From Ryuthela nishihirai (taxonomy: Eukaryota; Arthropoda; Arachnida; Araneae; Heptathelidae), in assembly GCA_038380435.1 (NCBI GenBank), contig JAWZYU010000009.1:61595901-61659900 (forward strand): DNA of 64,000 nucleotides, read 5' to 3'. Below the pieces are notes generated by a model that worked only from the letters and a program-made list of their open reading frames with translations, searched no databases and was not told the DNA's origin. Positions within the stretch are counted from its first letter, which is position 1, and every line of letters starts with the position of its first letter. The position numbers and the translations under genes are program-made. This document shows positions 33,561 to 45,479 of this stretch, one piece after another.

Positions 33561-35640
33561 TTTTTTATATCTTGAAAATCCACTTCTGGCGTCCTTATAT
33601 TCCGTAATTTATTTCACTGCAAAGAAATGAACAACTATAAAATCTTTTTCTGGTATGAAGTTCATTTTGAAAAGTAGAAAGAACCATAAATTCAAATGTT
33701 GACTTTTGTTTTCTGGCGGAAGAATACAGCTATCATCGCTAGCAATGCAATACCTGTTATCGTTAATTCGCTCATCATAGAGATCTTGATCATATAGATC
33801 ATGAACTAATTATCTCTTCAATTCCTTCTTACTATATCTACATGCAAATATACTGCACTTGTGTAATATATGTGTATATTGACAGATATCCTGGTCATCG
33901 TAGTAGCCCAGTTATATAAGGTACTGACCGTGTGATTCTAGATTGAATGAAAACTGTTTATATTCTCTGAATATCAACTGATTCCTACAATAAAAAATAT
34001 CATGACTCATACATCAAAACAGCCTTAAAATTACGGTTCGTAATTCTAAAAATGTCTGATTTTATTTTCTTATAGCTTGGACTTTAGCTGAAACTAGCAT
34101 GAAATCCTAGAATTTTCGATCACATTGCAACTAAATGTGTAAATCTCCGTCTCGTACCTGAAAGGATTTATTCACGTACGAGACTGAGATTTAGTCTTGT
34201 ATTCTTGTCATTGAAAGCGTTAAATTTCCCTGATTCAGAACTTCATTAGATTTTGCATTTTATAGAAAGCTTCTGATAAATAGTTCTAAATTAATTGTCA
34301 AATATCTGAATTGCAGTTTTCCGAAATCTATATTAACAACTCAGATGGTATACTATTTGAAGATATAATATATTTGTAAATTTTTGAACAGACAGTTTAT
34401 ACTACGAAACCAAAATTTTCCTTCTTGCTTTTAAAAATGTATAATTCATGTTCCTTGACACTTTAAATTTCGCTTAGAAAAACATTGATTTCTGTGTTAT
34501 TCTCATGATTATAGCCTCACTAGCTTGTGTGTGAGGTTATAAATAATTTTAAATAGAAATTTAAATGTAAATTTTATATATATATATAAAATGCATGAAA
34601 CTAATAATGCAGAACCGAAGTTAGAAACGTAATTAAAAACATGGTAGTTATATGCTTTGTAAATAATAATAATAGTATTAATTTTCCTATTCCAGCTTTT
34701 CTCCATTATACCATGAAGATAGATAGAATCATGCGTTCGCATGGAAACGCTGCAGCACTCTTCTAGCACCATTTCCATTCTCATTTATTTTATGTAATTA
34801 AATGATGCTTCCATGCTCTCTTCTGATTGAAGCGAAGATTGCATTTCTTCGCAAACGCTCCAATGCCATGGACGTGATAGTTTCACCTCCGAGGCAAGGC
34901 CTGCTTTTCAAAATCTTCCCCAAATATTCACATCAGTGATAAAAATAACAATTTCGTTTATTTCTGCCACTTTCGCGTTCTATATGAAAATTTCCCCCCA
35001 AGGCGGCTGTATCTCCCTCACAAAATACGTGTGACAATGGAATCAGATTATAATTCTCCATTAAGGCAGATCTCAAAGCAATTGGGACCTGAAACAGAAC
35101 TGTGATAACAGCTTTCAAAAGTCCATTTTTCTCCAAATAAATAAATAATAAGCTTAAAGTGAAACTATAATAATATTTAAGGCTGAAAATCTAGTCTGGT
35201 TGTAGTATAAGGGAAGTATATATGGGTTTAATCATTTAACAAAAGATATACGATTTTCTAAACCATTCTGCGAGGCCAATATTAATTAAATTACCGTGCT
35301 GGATAAAAGTACTTGTGGTTAATGGTTTAAAAAAAAAATAAAACAAAATAAGAAAAAAAATATGCCAAATTTAAAATTAAGTTTTTTTTTAAGTATTAAA
35401 TGCTTAGTATTTTCAGCAGACAGCTAAAGGATATTCTAATTGTTATTTTCTATTAATTGTGCAAGCATTTCCATATGGTGTTTTTACATTATATTACGGT
35501 TTATTATTATTATTGTTAATTTTCGCTCATTAATATTTTATATTTAATTAAGAATATGAACGTTTCGGAAGGACTTGAAAAGAATATCTTAGAGACATTA
35601 TTTCACATATTACAAACTGAAAAATGCTAAGTTTTTATAT
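33561..35640. other. AT-rich spacer with a short inverted repeat
   Basis: At 34141-34192, AATCTCCGTCTCGTAC pairs with GTACGAGACTGAGATT (one mismatch). Minus frames at 34807-35136 include a short open run (SRPCLGGETITSMALERLRR) and one after CTGTTTCAG (VPIALRSALMENYNLIP) that could be old coding scraps. I could not link them to a gene. Confidence 0.4.
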
Positions 35641-36179
35641 ATACACACCCAATTCTGTTTTTACACGGTCGATAGGTTCCCGAAAAAACAGTGCAAAAAA
35701 TACAGTGCATATATAAAAAACAACATTGGTTCCAGACGTGAAAACCCAGTGCAAATAATAAGTTGTTTTCAAAAAAATATCAAAATTTTTAATTAAATCT
35801 TTATTTGATTTTTATTAATTTAAACACATTTTTTATTTTATAAACTTATAAAGATAATTATATGTCCATATATAAAGTAAATTATCCTTCGTGAAGAAAA
35901 TAATATGTCACTAATTCAAGAATGCAAATGTGAAAAAAAAAGTGATTATATATGCTTAATAACTAGATTTTATTCGTTGTCACTTTCTGACAATAGACGA
36001 ATTCGTTTGCGTAAGACGAATTAAATCACTTTCATCGCTTGAAATATTTTGGACATCGTATTCATACTCCAATGGTGAAATGCTTTGTGGCATGGGGAAC
36101 CAAATTATCACTTGTTTCCAGTGATCATGAAGTTTGATTAGTTTTGACAACGAACTATGTAATCAATCGTTGAGATTCT

Positions 36180-37961
36180 GCTTTGACTATATCTTTGTAT
36201 AATTCTTGATAACGTGCTATACATGACTTGAGTTCACGTTTAAACTGTTCAGCTCGTTCGGCAATGGGATCATGTGTAACAAAATGACTTTCCAATTTAC
36301 TAACCATTTTAAGCCCTTTTTTAATTAAACCTGCAGTGAGTGGAATCTCTTCATCACCATTATCTTTTTCTTTTCTTTTTCATTAGGAGCTCAAGGAAAA
36401 CTTCTATTATTCCATCTTCGCTAAGAGCTTTGTCAACAAGCAATTCATCAATATCTGCAAACGATAAATCATCGAATCCTTCTCCACCAACTGCATGTGC
36501 TAAAGTGATGATATTAGGATATTCAGTCGTACAGGATCTTTGCTTTTACACATTCTGGCCAAATAGCTTTCCAGCAGGTTTTTAAAGTTGATGATTTCAA
36601 TTCTATTAAACGTCAATCTAGCATGTCTGATACAATCTAAAATAAAAAAAATCTTCTACACATCAATAACTGTTAATGATTTATCATTATCTAGTTTATC
36701 CAAAATGTATTGGAATGTTGGTCTTACGTAGTAAGTTTTAAATGTGGCAATTATACCCTAGTCTAGTGGTTGTATTAAGGATGTCGTATTAGGCGGCAGA
36801 AAACAAAATTTCATATTTGGGTGTTCCAAAACATTATGGCCAGGCGCATTGTCTATAATCAATAAAACTTTAAATTCTATTTTTCCCCTTCAATTAGTGT
36901 TCGACAGCAGAAGGAATGAAATATTTTCCCACTGAAAACAGTTAATTAATTGTAAAGATGCTATTTCTAATTGTTAACTTCTGGAATATATGCTATTTCT
37001 AATTAATAATATGTAATTTCTAATTGTTAACTGTAATATATGCTATTTCTAATTAATAATATGTATTTCTAATTGTTAAATATAATATGCTATTTCTAAT
37101 TGTTAACTTCTGGAACAAAAACATTTATGGAAAAATTCGTTAAAAATTTCTTTTGTAGCCCAGGCTATACACTGACAATTTATTCAAGTCGACACCTATC
37201 ATTGACCGTGGTCTTAGGGATCGATTGATGAGCAGTGGTTTTAACATACGATCTCCTGAAGCGTTGCTGCAAAATAGAAAGGTCACACGATCCTTAGCTG
37301 CTTTAAAGCCACCAACAATTTTTTGTGATTTTGCTACGCAGGTTCTACTCGGAATTTTTTTCCAAAAATGATCGGTTTCACCTGCATTCCAAACTTGATC
37401 AGAAGAGTATTCACCATCTTCAATGATTTGGGCCAATTTTGGACAAAATTATTTTGCAGCCAGCTCATCTGCAGATGCAACTTGACCTTTTACCTTTACA
37501 TTACGAAACGTGTCTTTGAAGAAATCCTGCAAGCCAACCTGTATTTGCAGAAAATTCATATTTTTTGTTTAACTGTGCTGAAGTGGTTGGTTCCATTTCT
37601 TGCATCTGCTTATATATTCGTAATGCCATCTGTTTGATGGTATTTCAGTCTAGAGGTATTCTTTTTTGCGAATTATCTTATATCCACATTACTAGTGACT
37701 TTTCTATCTTTCCATCTTTACTTTTACAATATCTATCGTGTACGATGACGACTTATCGCTCAATTTTGTCCCACAAAGCACAGATTTTCTAATAGCATCT
37801 TCATTTTTCTTGATGGTTCTTGCGGTAGCTACGTTCAAACCAAAATATTTACCTATGGATGTTGAACCTTCTCCAGTTGCAAGACGATCTAAAATTTGGA
37901 TCTTACTATCCAAAGAGATAGGTTTCCTTTTCTGCTTTTGTATAGTTAAATTATCCGACAT
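36180..37961 (-). pseudogene. Tigger-type transposase (CENP-B HTH plus DDE_1), inactive
   Basis: The product starts at 37961 (MSDNLTIQKQKRKPISLDSK). A psq/CENP-B-type helix-turn-helix follows (KIQILDRLATGEGSTSIGKY, VATARTIKKNEDAIRKS). The DDE_1 core begins near 37400: DQVWNAGETDHFWKKIPSRT, where family members have a catalytic Asp-Glu-Thr; here that Asp is Gly, so the first catalytic residue is lost. FKAAKDRVTFLFCSNASGD and KPLLI follow. After a repeat insertion, FKVLLIIDNAPGHNVLEHPN carries the second Asp. FCFLPPNTTSLIQPLD carries the third Asp and is followed by a stop. A diverged C-terminal tail runs on to about 36180. Frameshifts and stops are numerous. Confidence 0.88.
36903..37115. repeat. 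Insertion and minisatellite inside Tigger gene
   Basis: Between the coding blocks for FVPEVNN and IEFKVLLIID sits a 73-bp sequence (36903-36975), then repeated GCTATTTCTAATT(G/A)(T/A)TAA units at about 36959, 36989, 37032 and 37085. The flanking TTGTTAACTTCTGGAA is transposase coding DNA duplicated along with the array. Confidence 0.8.
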
Positions 37962-39222
37962 CGTGATAAGGCTTAAGAAAAATATTTGAATTGTAGTTAA
38001 TAAATCAGATGCTGAAAAATTGTATATTACCTATAAGCAAAATTTAATAAATTTATATTACGCACACAAAACTTCAAAAAACATTTTTTCCGATTTCTTC
38101 TATTAAACATCTAAACACTTCTAGCTTTAAACACGAAATGAGAGACCAAGACTAACGTATGTATTGAAGATAAAATTGAGCGGAATTCCCGGAACTCAAT
38201 GTTGCCACTTTATCCGAATGAAGTAGGTTTTGTACAATTTTCCCATAAAACAGAGAATAAAATAGAGAAAAGTTGTTGTGTAGTTATGTTAGTGTAGTTT
38301 TTATTTTGGGATTTTTAGTGCACAAAATGTGTATCTATAGTACATTTTCAAAGTTAAAACTACTTCGAATAATGTAACCAAAAAAGCGGCATCTTTGTGA
38401 TAAATGCAAATTCAAGAAATTTTTTCTTGAATACGAAAATGTTTTGCAGAATTAAATTAAGATGGAGATTTTTAAAAAGGCGCTGTTTGAACCGTGTTAG
38501 ATCAAAATAAATCGTGTAAAAACAGAACTGGAATTTTTTTCTAAACAGTGTAAATCAAAATCATGTAAAAAATTTATGTGTAAAATCAAAATTGGGTGTA
38601 TATATACAAAGGACGGAGATATGCAGTAAACTTATGACTTTTATAGAGCACTGCTGCTCATTGGCATATAATATATATTATAATATGTTCGTTAATTATT
38701 TGTCAGTTTCGCTAACCACTCTCCAGTTGGAAATGTTTTTGACAAGCTGGCAAAGACGTTATGGGAAAGCATGTGGCTATAAGAATTCGGTAGAGTATTC
38801 AAGATTTAAAAGTCCCAGGTGCAAAGGATAAGTTCTTCACTCTAACAATTAACAGAAACTCCTTTTCTTTTTTCCAATCACAGACACTATCGATTATTCA
38901 TTTTGAACTGCCTTAAAATGATGAGATATATATATATATTCTGAAATTTTATCGAAACTAGCTTGAACTTAATTGCCTCATATGCATGAATGTCTTTTAC
39001 AAAACAAGTGATTCTCCAAAGGAAAACTCAAGTGAATCTGTTTTACTCTTGGGCCAGGAGCTGAGTTACCTACTGTATCATATGTATGAGGATACACCGT
39101 TGCTAACGTTTACCGGTTAGTAATATTTCAATAATGAAATAACATCTGTCTAGAGACCATCAGTAACAATCAGCAGTGGATCATAAATATTTTTGGAAGG
39201 GATACATAGCCTGATCAAAGAA

Positions 39223-39295
39223 GACAGCAGAAGGAATGAAATATTTTCCCACTGAAAACAGTTAATTAATTGTAAAGATGCTATTTCTAATTGTT
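39223..39295 (+). repeat. 73-bp exact copy of 36903-36975
   Basis: From GACAGCAGAAGGAATGAAAT to GCTATTTCTAATTGTT I find no differences from 36903-36975. It lies about 625 bp outside the Tigger right end. Confidence 0.9.
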
Positions 39296-39479
39296 TAAAG
39301 CACTAATTAATTTCAAAGGTGAATTTTATTTGCTGAGTAAATATTGGTAAAAGAATGCTATGAAGTGTAATAATTGGTTAAAATAATTCATAAATTTTAC
39401 GGTGAAATGCAGTCATTAAAATGCAATGACATTTGTAATTATAACCATATTAAATGCAGCCAGCATTAGTCTCAATTAG

Positions 39480-39790
39480 AATGGAACATTAACATGTTCC
39501 TTTGGGGTTTAAAAATGTGAATCAAAATATTTCATTAGTGCCTATCCAACTAAAATGACAATTATTTATAAAATTTCTTAATAAAAAGAGCGTTTTCCCA
39601 GAGCCCGGGAGGTAAATAGACAAATCATTGCTTCTACTGCAACACTCTTCGATCAATACTTAAAATTTATAGTGTAAATGAATTATACGAAATGTTTGTT
39701 TAAAGTTTTGCCATTTGCAATTTTCCATCCTTAGAGGGCGCAATTAAAATTTTTGTTCGATTCGAATAATACGAATCCTAACACACTGGT
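39480..39790 (-). repeat. Interspersed repeat D, antisense copy
   Basis: It shares AATATTTCATTAGT.CCTAT and TTAGAGGGCGCAATTAAAAT with the D signature at 16890-17275 and, reversed, 8185-8440. Confidence 0.5.
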
Positions 39791-39799
39791 TACCAAAAC

Positions 39800-40729
39800 A
39801 TAAGTAACCTACCTATGCTATGTCAATGGGAAACTAACGTCTAAACTCTGTGACATCTGAACTAATTTTTTTGTTTTTAAAAATGTGACAGTAAAGATCT
39901 TAATAAAACATATCAGTATGTATACACACACACATTATTAACAGATCCATATCATGAGTTTTATGTAGATAATCAACATACATTATTAACAGATCCATGT
40001 TATGTCATGGGTCTGAAATGAATCTGTCAGATTAATATTTAATAGAAATAGGTTTGTAAGGAAGTTGAAATCTCAGCATAAAGGTATTATAGCCCCTGAC
40101 TTTCATGGGATTTGAGTCCAGTATCTCTGCTGCTCTCCACATAAACATGCTAACATCTCGGCAATCAGGTACGAACCCAGACAGAGGTTTTTTTTTTTCA
40201 AATGGGCGGCAAATTATAGGTGTAGCAGTTCTAGGCAGGACGGGGAAATTACATGACTGTCTCCCTAGATTTGTACAAATCCCCACATTTTACACCCAGT
40301 CATTAACATTATGCGAGATGATAAAAATTTTAAGTCAGAACCTTGATTTGCCAGATTCAGTGTTCAATAGCTTTTTAACTAATCATTTTATGGGATCGTG
40401 ACGAACGAAGATGTTTTGAAGATTTTGAATCAAATATATCTCAGTTTCGATTTTCAACATTTTCACAGTATTTAAAGAATTATGAAAGCCGAAATATTTA
40501 CGAATAAATTAGCTGATTCTGCAAAAACAATATAAAATAAAATAATCAGGATAGGCGAAAACTGAAACAATATAGAACAAACTGTTAAAATTGTAATATA
40601 TTTTAGTAAAGTTTAATGTAGAATCGTTATAAAAGAGTACCCATATTTTAAATTTTATATTTAATTAATAATTTTAGTAACAAAAGTAATTACATGTACA
40701 AAATGTCAAGAAATTTTCAGAGTTTACTT
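39800..40729. other. Spacer with a short direct repeat
   Basis: CATTATTAACAGATCCAT occurs at about 39930 and 39981. Frames at 40032-40401 overlap on both strands and show no motif. Confidence 0.45.
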
Positions 40730-40737
40730 GTTATGAC

Positions 40738-41558
40738 TAGAGCCCAGCAGGTATGTGGATATCCGAATTTAAATGCACTCGGAGGATAAAAAATTAATAA
40801 TAACGCGGATAGCTGTTAAAATCGCGAATTTGATAAGAATAACAAGAATATGGACAAGCATCGCTGCATTATTGATGCTGATATGATTGAAAAATATTAC
40901 TTCATATGAGATAAAAAAACTTTCTTTATGAGAAATCTAACCTATCTCTTATTTTCAAAATCAGTGAAGATATTTCAGTTTTAAAAATGTATTAGAGTTC
41001 ATCGACAAACTTAAAAAACCTTAATCTTTTAGAAAGAAGCAATCTGTTTTTTTTTTTTTGCTGACAAAAAAGAATTTAAGTTAAAAAAAATTGCTTGAGT
41101 GTTGCGTAAAAAAACAGGAATTAAATCTGTGGAAAATTCAGTCATGGAGATCACAAAGTTTATACAGTGAAATGTAAAAAGGAGTTACGGAGAAATAAAA
41201 TGTAATATCTTCCTTAATCGGAGATCACTGCATTTAAAGAGCAAAATTAACTAAGAAGAATTTGAAAAGTTTTACATATACGTAAATTTTTGTGCGATAT
41301 TAGTAACTCATATTTTTCCGAAATAATGTCTTATTTTTTATTAAAATATATTTTCAATTAATTATTAGCCATTAATAAACTAATAGACTTATTTTTTTCA
41401 TTCGCAAACATACATGGGACCTAATGCATTCGTAAAATTTCGACGATTATTAAGTAGCCAATGTAAGCGGATGCTGATAAAGATTTGCCGATGCGGGTGC
41501 AGGTGAGGGTGTGGGAAAGATCTTGCGGATAAACTTTTGTTATCCGCGCAGGGCTCTA
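40738..41558. mobile_element. Non-autonomous hAT element, 821 bp
   Basis: Terminal repeats are TAGAGCCCAGCAGG at 40738 and, in reverse complement, TAGAGCCCTGCGCGG at 41558. They are flanked by an exact 8-bp duplication GTTATGAC (40730-40737 and 41559-41566), the length expected of the hAT superfamily. Subterminal GGATA / TATCC motifs occur near both ends (GTGGATATCCG, GCGGATAAAC, TTATCCGCG). No transposase frame is present, so it needs an autonomous partner elsewhere. Confidence 0.88.
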
Positions 41559-41566
41559 GTTATGAC

Positions 41567-42619
41567 GATATGAAATTAGTATCACATGGTGGCGCTGATA
41601 TCCCATGTAATATTTTGAATGCTTAATTTCGAAATCACTGGAATGGTAGAGTTGGACAAATCTTGTGGACCCGAAAGGCCCGATTTTTACACCTTAGGAT
41701 TTATGTTTTGGGGGATGCATTAAAAACATCTATTTTTCGAAAAACAATCAGTAATTTACAGCATTTTAAGGTAAGAATTACTACAGTTACTACAAGCGCT
41801 ACATAGACATGCTCAGTAGGATATGGATGGAAGTTGTACTTATATCATGTCATCAAGGGTGTCCTCATTGAATTCTGTTGAACACAAAACGTAACTTTGA
41901 AAGTTTGTTGTCATTTTCTACCCACGATTACTTTTTTTACTTAATTATTTAGTAAAATATAACAGTTTAAGACGTGTATTCCTTTGTAATGACACTATAT
42001 AACGGTAATTATTTTGGTTGCACTCTTTAAATTAGCTTGTTACATTGATTATTTTAACTGCATTGCTACTGTATAACATTTAATTGCCTGTGGTTGCAAA
42101 ATAATGAGTATACGCTGTTGAAAATAAATGCTTAGATTCAACTATTAGTCTTTATTTTTACTTATATTTTCTTGTTAAAAGCTTATTAAAGAAGTCATTA
42201 AGCATTGGATGTGACTCTCTATTATTATAGCATGACAACTTCTAATTGGATATAAAATTACCATCTTACATGAAAAAAGTGTGCAATTTCCCATTTGATG
42301 TTTATTGCATGGATGTTATTGTAACATACTACAGTGTGTTTTGTAGCGTAAAAGCACGCATCGTATCTACTTATTTTTACCTATTTCTTTTTGTGTGAGG
42401 AAATTTATAATTAATTAAGACTGATCAGTACGTAGAAAACATTTCCATTACACTTTCTGCGTAGACTAATTTAATAAATGAAACAGGTTTTTTAAACAAA
42501 AATATGCTTATTTCTTCCCTTTGTTTTTGAAAATAATGATAAAATATTGTGTCTTACATGCAATGCAGTTTTTTGTATCTTTCATTAAAATGTTTCCCAT
42601 GGTTAAAATATTAACCTTT
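41567..42619. other. AT-rich spacer, nothing recognised
   Basis: No repeat, RNA or gene signal found. Confidence 0.55.
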
Positions 42620-42632
42620 CCCATAAGCCAAC

Positions 42633-43020
42633 GGGGCGGGGGTGGCTCAGTCGGTAGCGCGCCAGGCTCGTAATCTGTAGTTCCCAGGTTCGAGTCCCAG
42701 CTGGGTCAGCGTTGAGATTTATCTCCGCAAAATTCCCCGCCCTGCCCATGGTCAGTAGGGGACACCGATGGGCTTGGAAAGGCCACCGTCCGTCGGATGG
42801 GACGTTAAGCCGTGGCCCCGTGTGCGGGAGAGCCATACCCTGTGCACGTTAAAGAACACGCTGGATGGCCTTGACGGGAGGCTACCATCTGTCTCCCAAC
42901 AGCTGTTCCAATGGGTCCCCTCCCCCAACCTTCTCTGGGCCTTCGGGGTCCATGTGACCTGGCCATTTAGCCCATTGTGTGCAAAAAAGTGCCGCTCAGA
43001 GGTAAAACAACCCAACCCAA
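42633..43020 (+). repeat. SINE-A, full length with target-site duplication
   Basis: This is the reference copy for the window: 388 bp from GGGGCGGGGGTGGCTCAGTC to AAACAACCCAACCCAA. It lies between perfect 13-bp duplications CCCATAAGCCAAC (42620-42632 and 43021-43033). A box TGGCTCAGTCGG and B box GGTTCGAGTCC are intact, so polymerase III transcription is plausible. The anticodon-arm loop reads CTCGTAA. Confidence 0.95.
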
Positions 43021-43033
43021 CCCATAAGCCAAC

Positions 43034-43658
43034 ACAAATACCAGGTTTCTCATGATTATGTAACGCGATGCTTGGAAATATAAATATTGGGAAGGCATCT
43101 AATTGGAGAATCAACTTAGGTTTGCGCAATTAGCTTGAGCTGCGTAGTACTAATATGAGACGGCGAAAAACAGGGAAGAAGGACATGGATCATTAATCTG
43201 TATCAGGAAAATTGAAATGATCACCTACAACTCCTGAAGATAAAATTACCGTCGACCGGCATTGAATTAGTCGGCAGTTATTAAAAGGAATGTCGGTAAT
43301 TCTTTTCTCATTACTATCCATATGGACTGAGAACATGTACTTCAAAACAGCGATACTTTGAGATGTCAAGAAAGTTAGGAAGGTAATAAAATCTAACGCT
43401 TAAAATTAATTTAATCAATTATTAGTACTACTTTTAAGAAATTGACGAAGTATATTGACATAATCGTTATTTAAGGTCCATATAGAAATAAAAGACAGTC
43501 TAGGCCTCCTTTTGTAAAGGCACTCCAAATCCAATGAAAAGTGTATAATTCACAGAGATAAGATCCCAGCCAGACCATTGAGTCGGTTTTGTGGTGGGTT
43601 GATCTACGTTCCAGAGTAGTAGAAATGAACTAAGTAAGGAATAAAGAAACTCAAGTAA
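43034..43658. other. Spacer, nothing recognised
   Basis: No family or gene signal found. Confidence 0.5.
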
Positions 43659-43770
43659 GTAGCAAGGAGTTAACGAATATGAAAAGATGAAATCTTTGCC
43701 TTGCACAATTCTTTGTAGCAAGGAGTTAACGAATACGAAAAGATGAAATCTTTGCCTTGCACAATTCTTT
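43659..43770 (+). repeat. Tandem duplication, 56-bp unit x2
   Basis: GTAGCAAGGAGTTAACGAAT through GCACAATTCTTT occurs twice in tandem with one T/C difference, so it is recent. Confidence 0.92.
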
Positions 43771-43811
43771 GCAACATAGGAATTTAGATGTGGTCAATAT
43801 GCTGCCCACCA

Positions 43812-44016
43812 AGCCCGGATCTAGGAAGAAATTGAGAGGGGGCAAGAGACTGGATTTTAATTTCAGTATAAAATATCCACCTCCGTTGTACACTTCTTTA
43901 AAAACGTTTATGAAAAATGCAAGAAATATAAATAAGTTAAATAATTTTTTCCTCGATTACTTTTACTAGAATTCTGAAAGGGGGGAATGCGCTTTGCGCC
44001 CCTCCCCCTTTCAATT
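43812..44016 (+). repeat. Family C copy with CCGGATCTAG end
   Basis: It starts AAGCCCGGATCTAGGAAG, then AGACTGGATTTTAATTTCAG, TTTAAAAACGTTTATGAAAA, ATAAATAAGTTAAAT and ACTAGAATTCTGAAAGGGGG, and ends in CCCCTCCCCC. It joins a SINE-A fragment directly. Confidence 0.75.
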
Positions 44017-44017
44017 C

Positions 44018-44250
44018 GTCCGTCGGATGCGATGTTAATCCTTGATACCATGTAAGGAGAGCCATACCCTGTGCACATTGAAGAACACGTTGGATGACCT
44101 TGAAGGGAGGCTACTATCTGTCTCCTAAAAGCTGTCTAGTGTGTTCCCTCCCCTCTAACCTTCTCTGAGTTATCGAGGTCTTTGTGGCCTGGTTATTTAG
44201 CCCATTGTGTGCAAAAAAGTACCGCTCAGAAATAAACAACCCAGCCCAAA
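44018..44250 (+). repeat. SINE-A, headless
   Basis: It begins at CGTCCGTCGGATGCG, lacks the tRNA head and runs to GCTCAGAAATAAACAACCC. Confidence 0.88.
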
Positions 44251-44600
44251 CAAAGATGAGGAACCACTGATGTAAACTAAAATAGAAAGTAAGAGATCTA
44301 TTACTCATATTTTGCTACAAAACAAATGTAAATATTATTCTTATTTAGAGAATAAATTTACAATTCTTTACCAATCATATTAAAGAGCTGTAATACCTTC
44401 TACGCTTTTGAAAAAAATAATTATTTAACTACACTGCTTGGCTAAATTATCATGAACATGCATCATGCACGAAATACCATGAAAGATGCCAGAACATGTT
44501 AACTTTCTTACTGACGAGAGTATTCTACGTCACTATGAAGTTCCATAAAAGCCGCAAAAGAACGCCTCGTCTAGTCGAATAATCCAGCGTGGTATACCAT

Positions 44601-44890
44601 ATGGGTGAAAAGGCTGATCTGACTGACCTCGTCAGCAAGCTCATCTTTGGAGCATGATGGTGAGGAGCATACATAACAAAGATGATGAAAATCAAAAGAT
44701 AATCACGAGGCACCCGCCAATGATGGCAAATGCGGGAGAAAAAAAGACTCCGACGGAGAGGGAATGGTGTTTGTTGGAACAAACTGTCAAGTAAAACAGA
44801 GTTGCTACAGTTCGTCAGCTGAGAGAGATGACTGCTAACAGTACTTCAAAACCCATTTTAACGAAACATGCGCTGAAAATTTAGAGAACT
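44601..44890 (+). pseudogene. Possible N-terminal Tc1-like transposase relic
   Basis: The plus strand reads MGEKADLTDL then IFGA, GAYITKMM and, in another frame, VRQLREMTANSTSKPILTKH. This is reminiscent of the start and paired HTH region of Tc1-like transposases (MG.R..LTDFERG.IVGA...GASVTKTA). It is short and has several stops. The overlapping 85-codon minus frame has no motif. Confidence 0.35.
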
Positions 44891-45334
44891 GTAAACTTTA
44901 AAATTTGGGAACGGTACCATGAAAACATACGACGAAATATTAGAAAAGATATTCATAATTATTTGGCCACGGATATTATCTTTTCCGTTTCAAAGAAGTA
45001 AGTATTTTGACACATATTTTTATTAGTGGATTGCTGGGGGATAGGGTAAATACGGTAGCCTCCTAAAGGTTCACAGAAAAAAGTCACAGAGAACTATTGC
45101 GGCGTTCCAATTGGTTTCGTTTTTGAGATATGCTAATCTCCCCCCTTCCCACTCCAGTGAGTTTCTGCGACTGACTCTGATCTTTTTTGACTAAACCACA
45201 TCTTAGATGGCCAAACTGTAGTCCAGCATTGTTATTGTAAAATTGTAATTTGCATTAGCTATTTAAGCTGTCAGAACTAGAACACTGACTTCTAACATAC
45301 AGTATATATGTGTAATATGACGATAGATGTAAAC

Positions 45335-45470
45335 AGTAGATGGTGAACCAAAGTGGTAATTTATACCACTTTGGTATATATTACCACTTTGGTAATATAT
45401 ACTAAAGTGGATATATTACCAAAGTAATAGATGGTGAACCAAAGTGGTAAATGCTGGTTCACTGTGTAGA
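45335..45470. repeat. Nested inverted repeats around ACCACTTTGGT
   Basis: AGATGGTGAACCAAAGTGGT appears at both edges. Between them ACCACTTTGGTATATATTAC and its inverses alternate, so several hairpins can form. No element family was recognised. Confidence 0.75.
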
Positions 45471-45479
45471 AATTGTGGC

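Larger units (their letters stand above)
35644..38598 (-). mobile_element. pogo/Tigger-like DNA transposon, decayed
   Basis: Terminal inverted repeats pair ACACCCAATTCTGTTTTTAC (from 35646) with the reverse complement of the right end (ACACCCAATTTTGATTTTAC), bordered by TA-rich DNA consistent with a TA duplication. A second, inner GTGTAAAAACAGAACTGGAATT lies near 38515-38536. The transposase is on the minus strand. The total is about 2.95 kb, including a minisatellite expansion. Confidence 0.85.

Noticed and set aside
42633..42710. A functional tRNA gene
   Set aside because: The tRNA-like head is part of the 388-bp SINE-A with target duplications; the acceptor stem is not a full clover-leaf.
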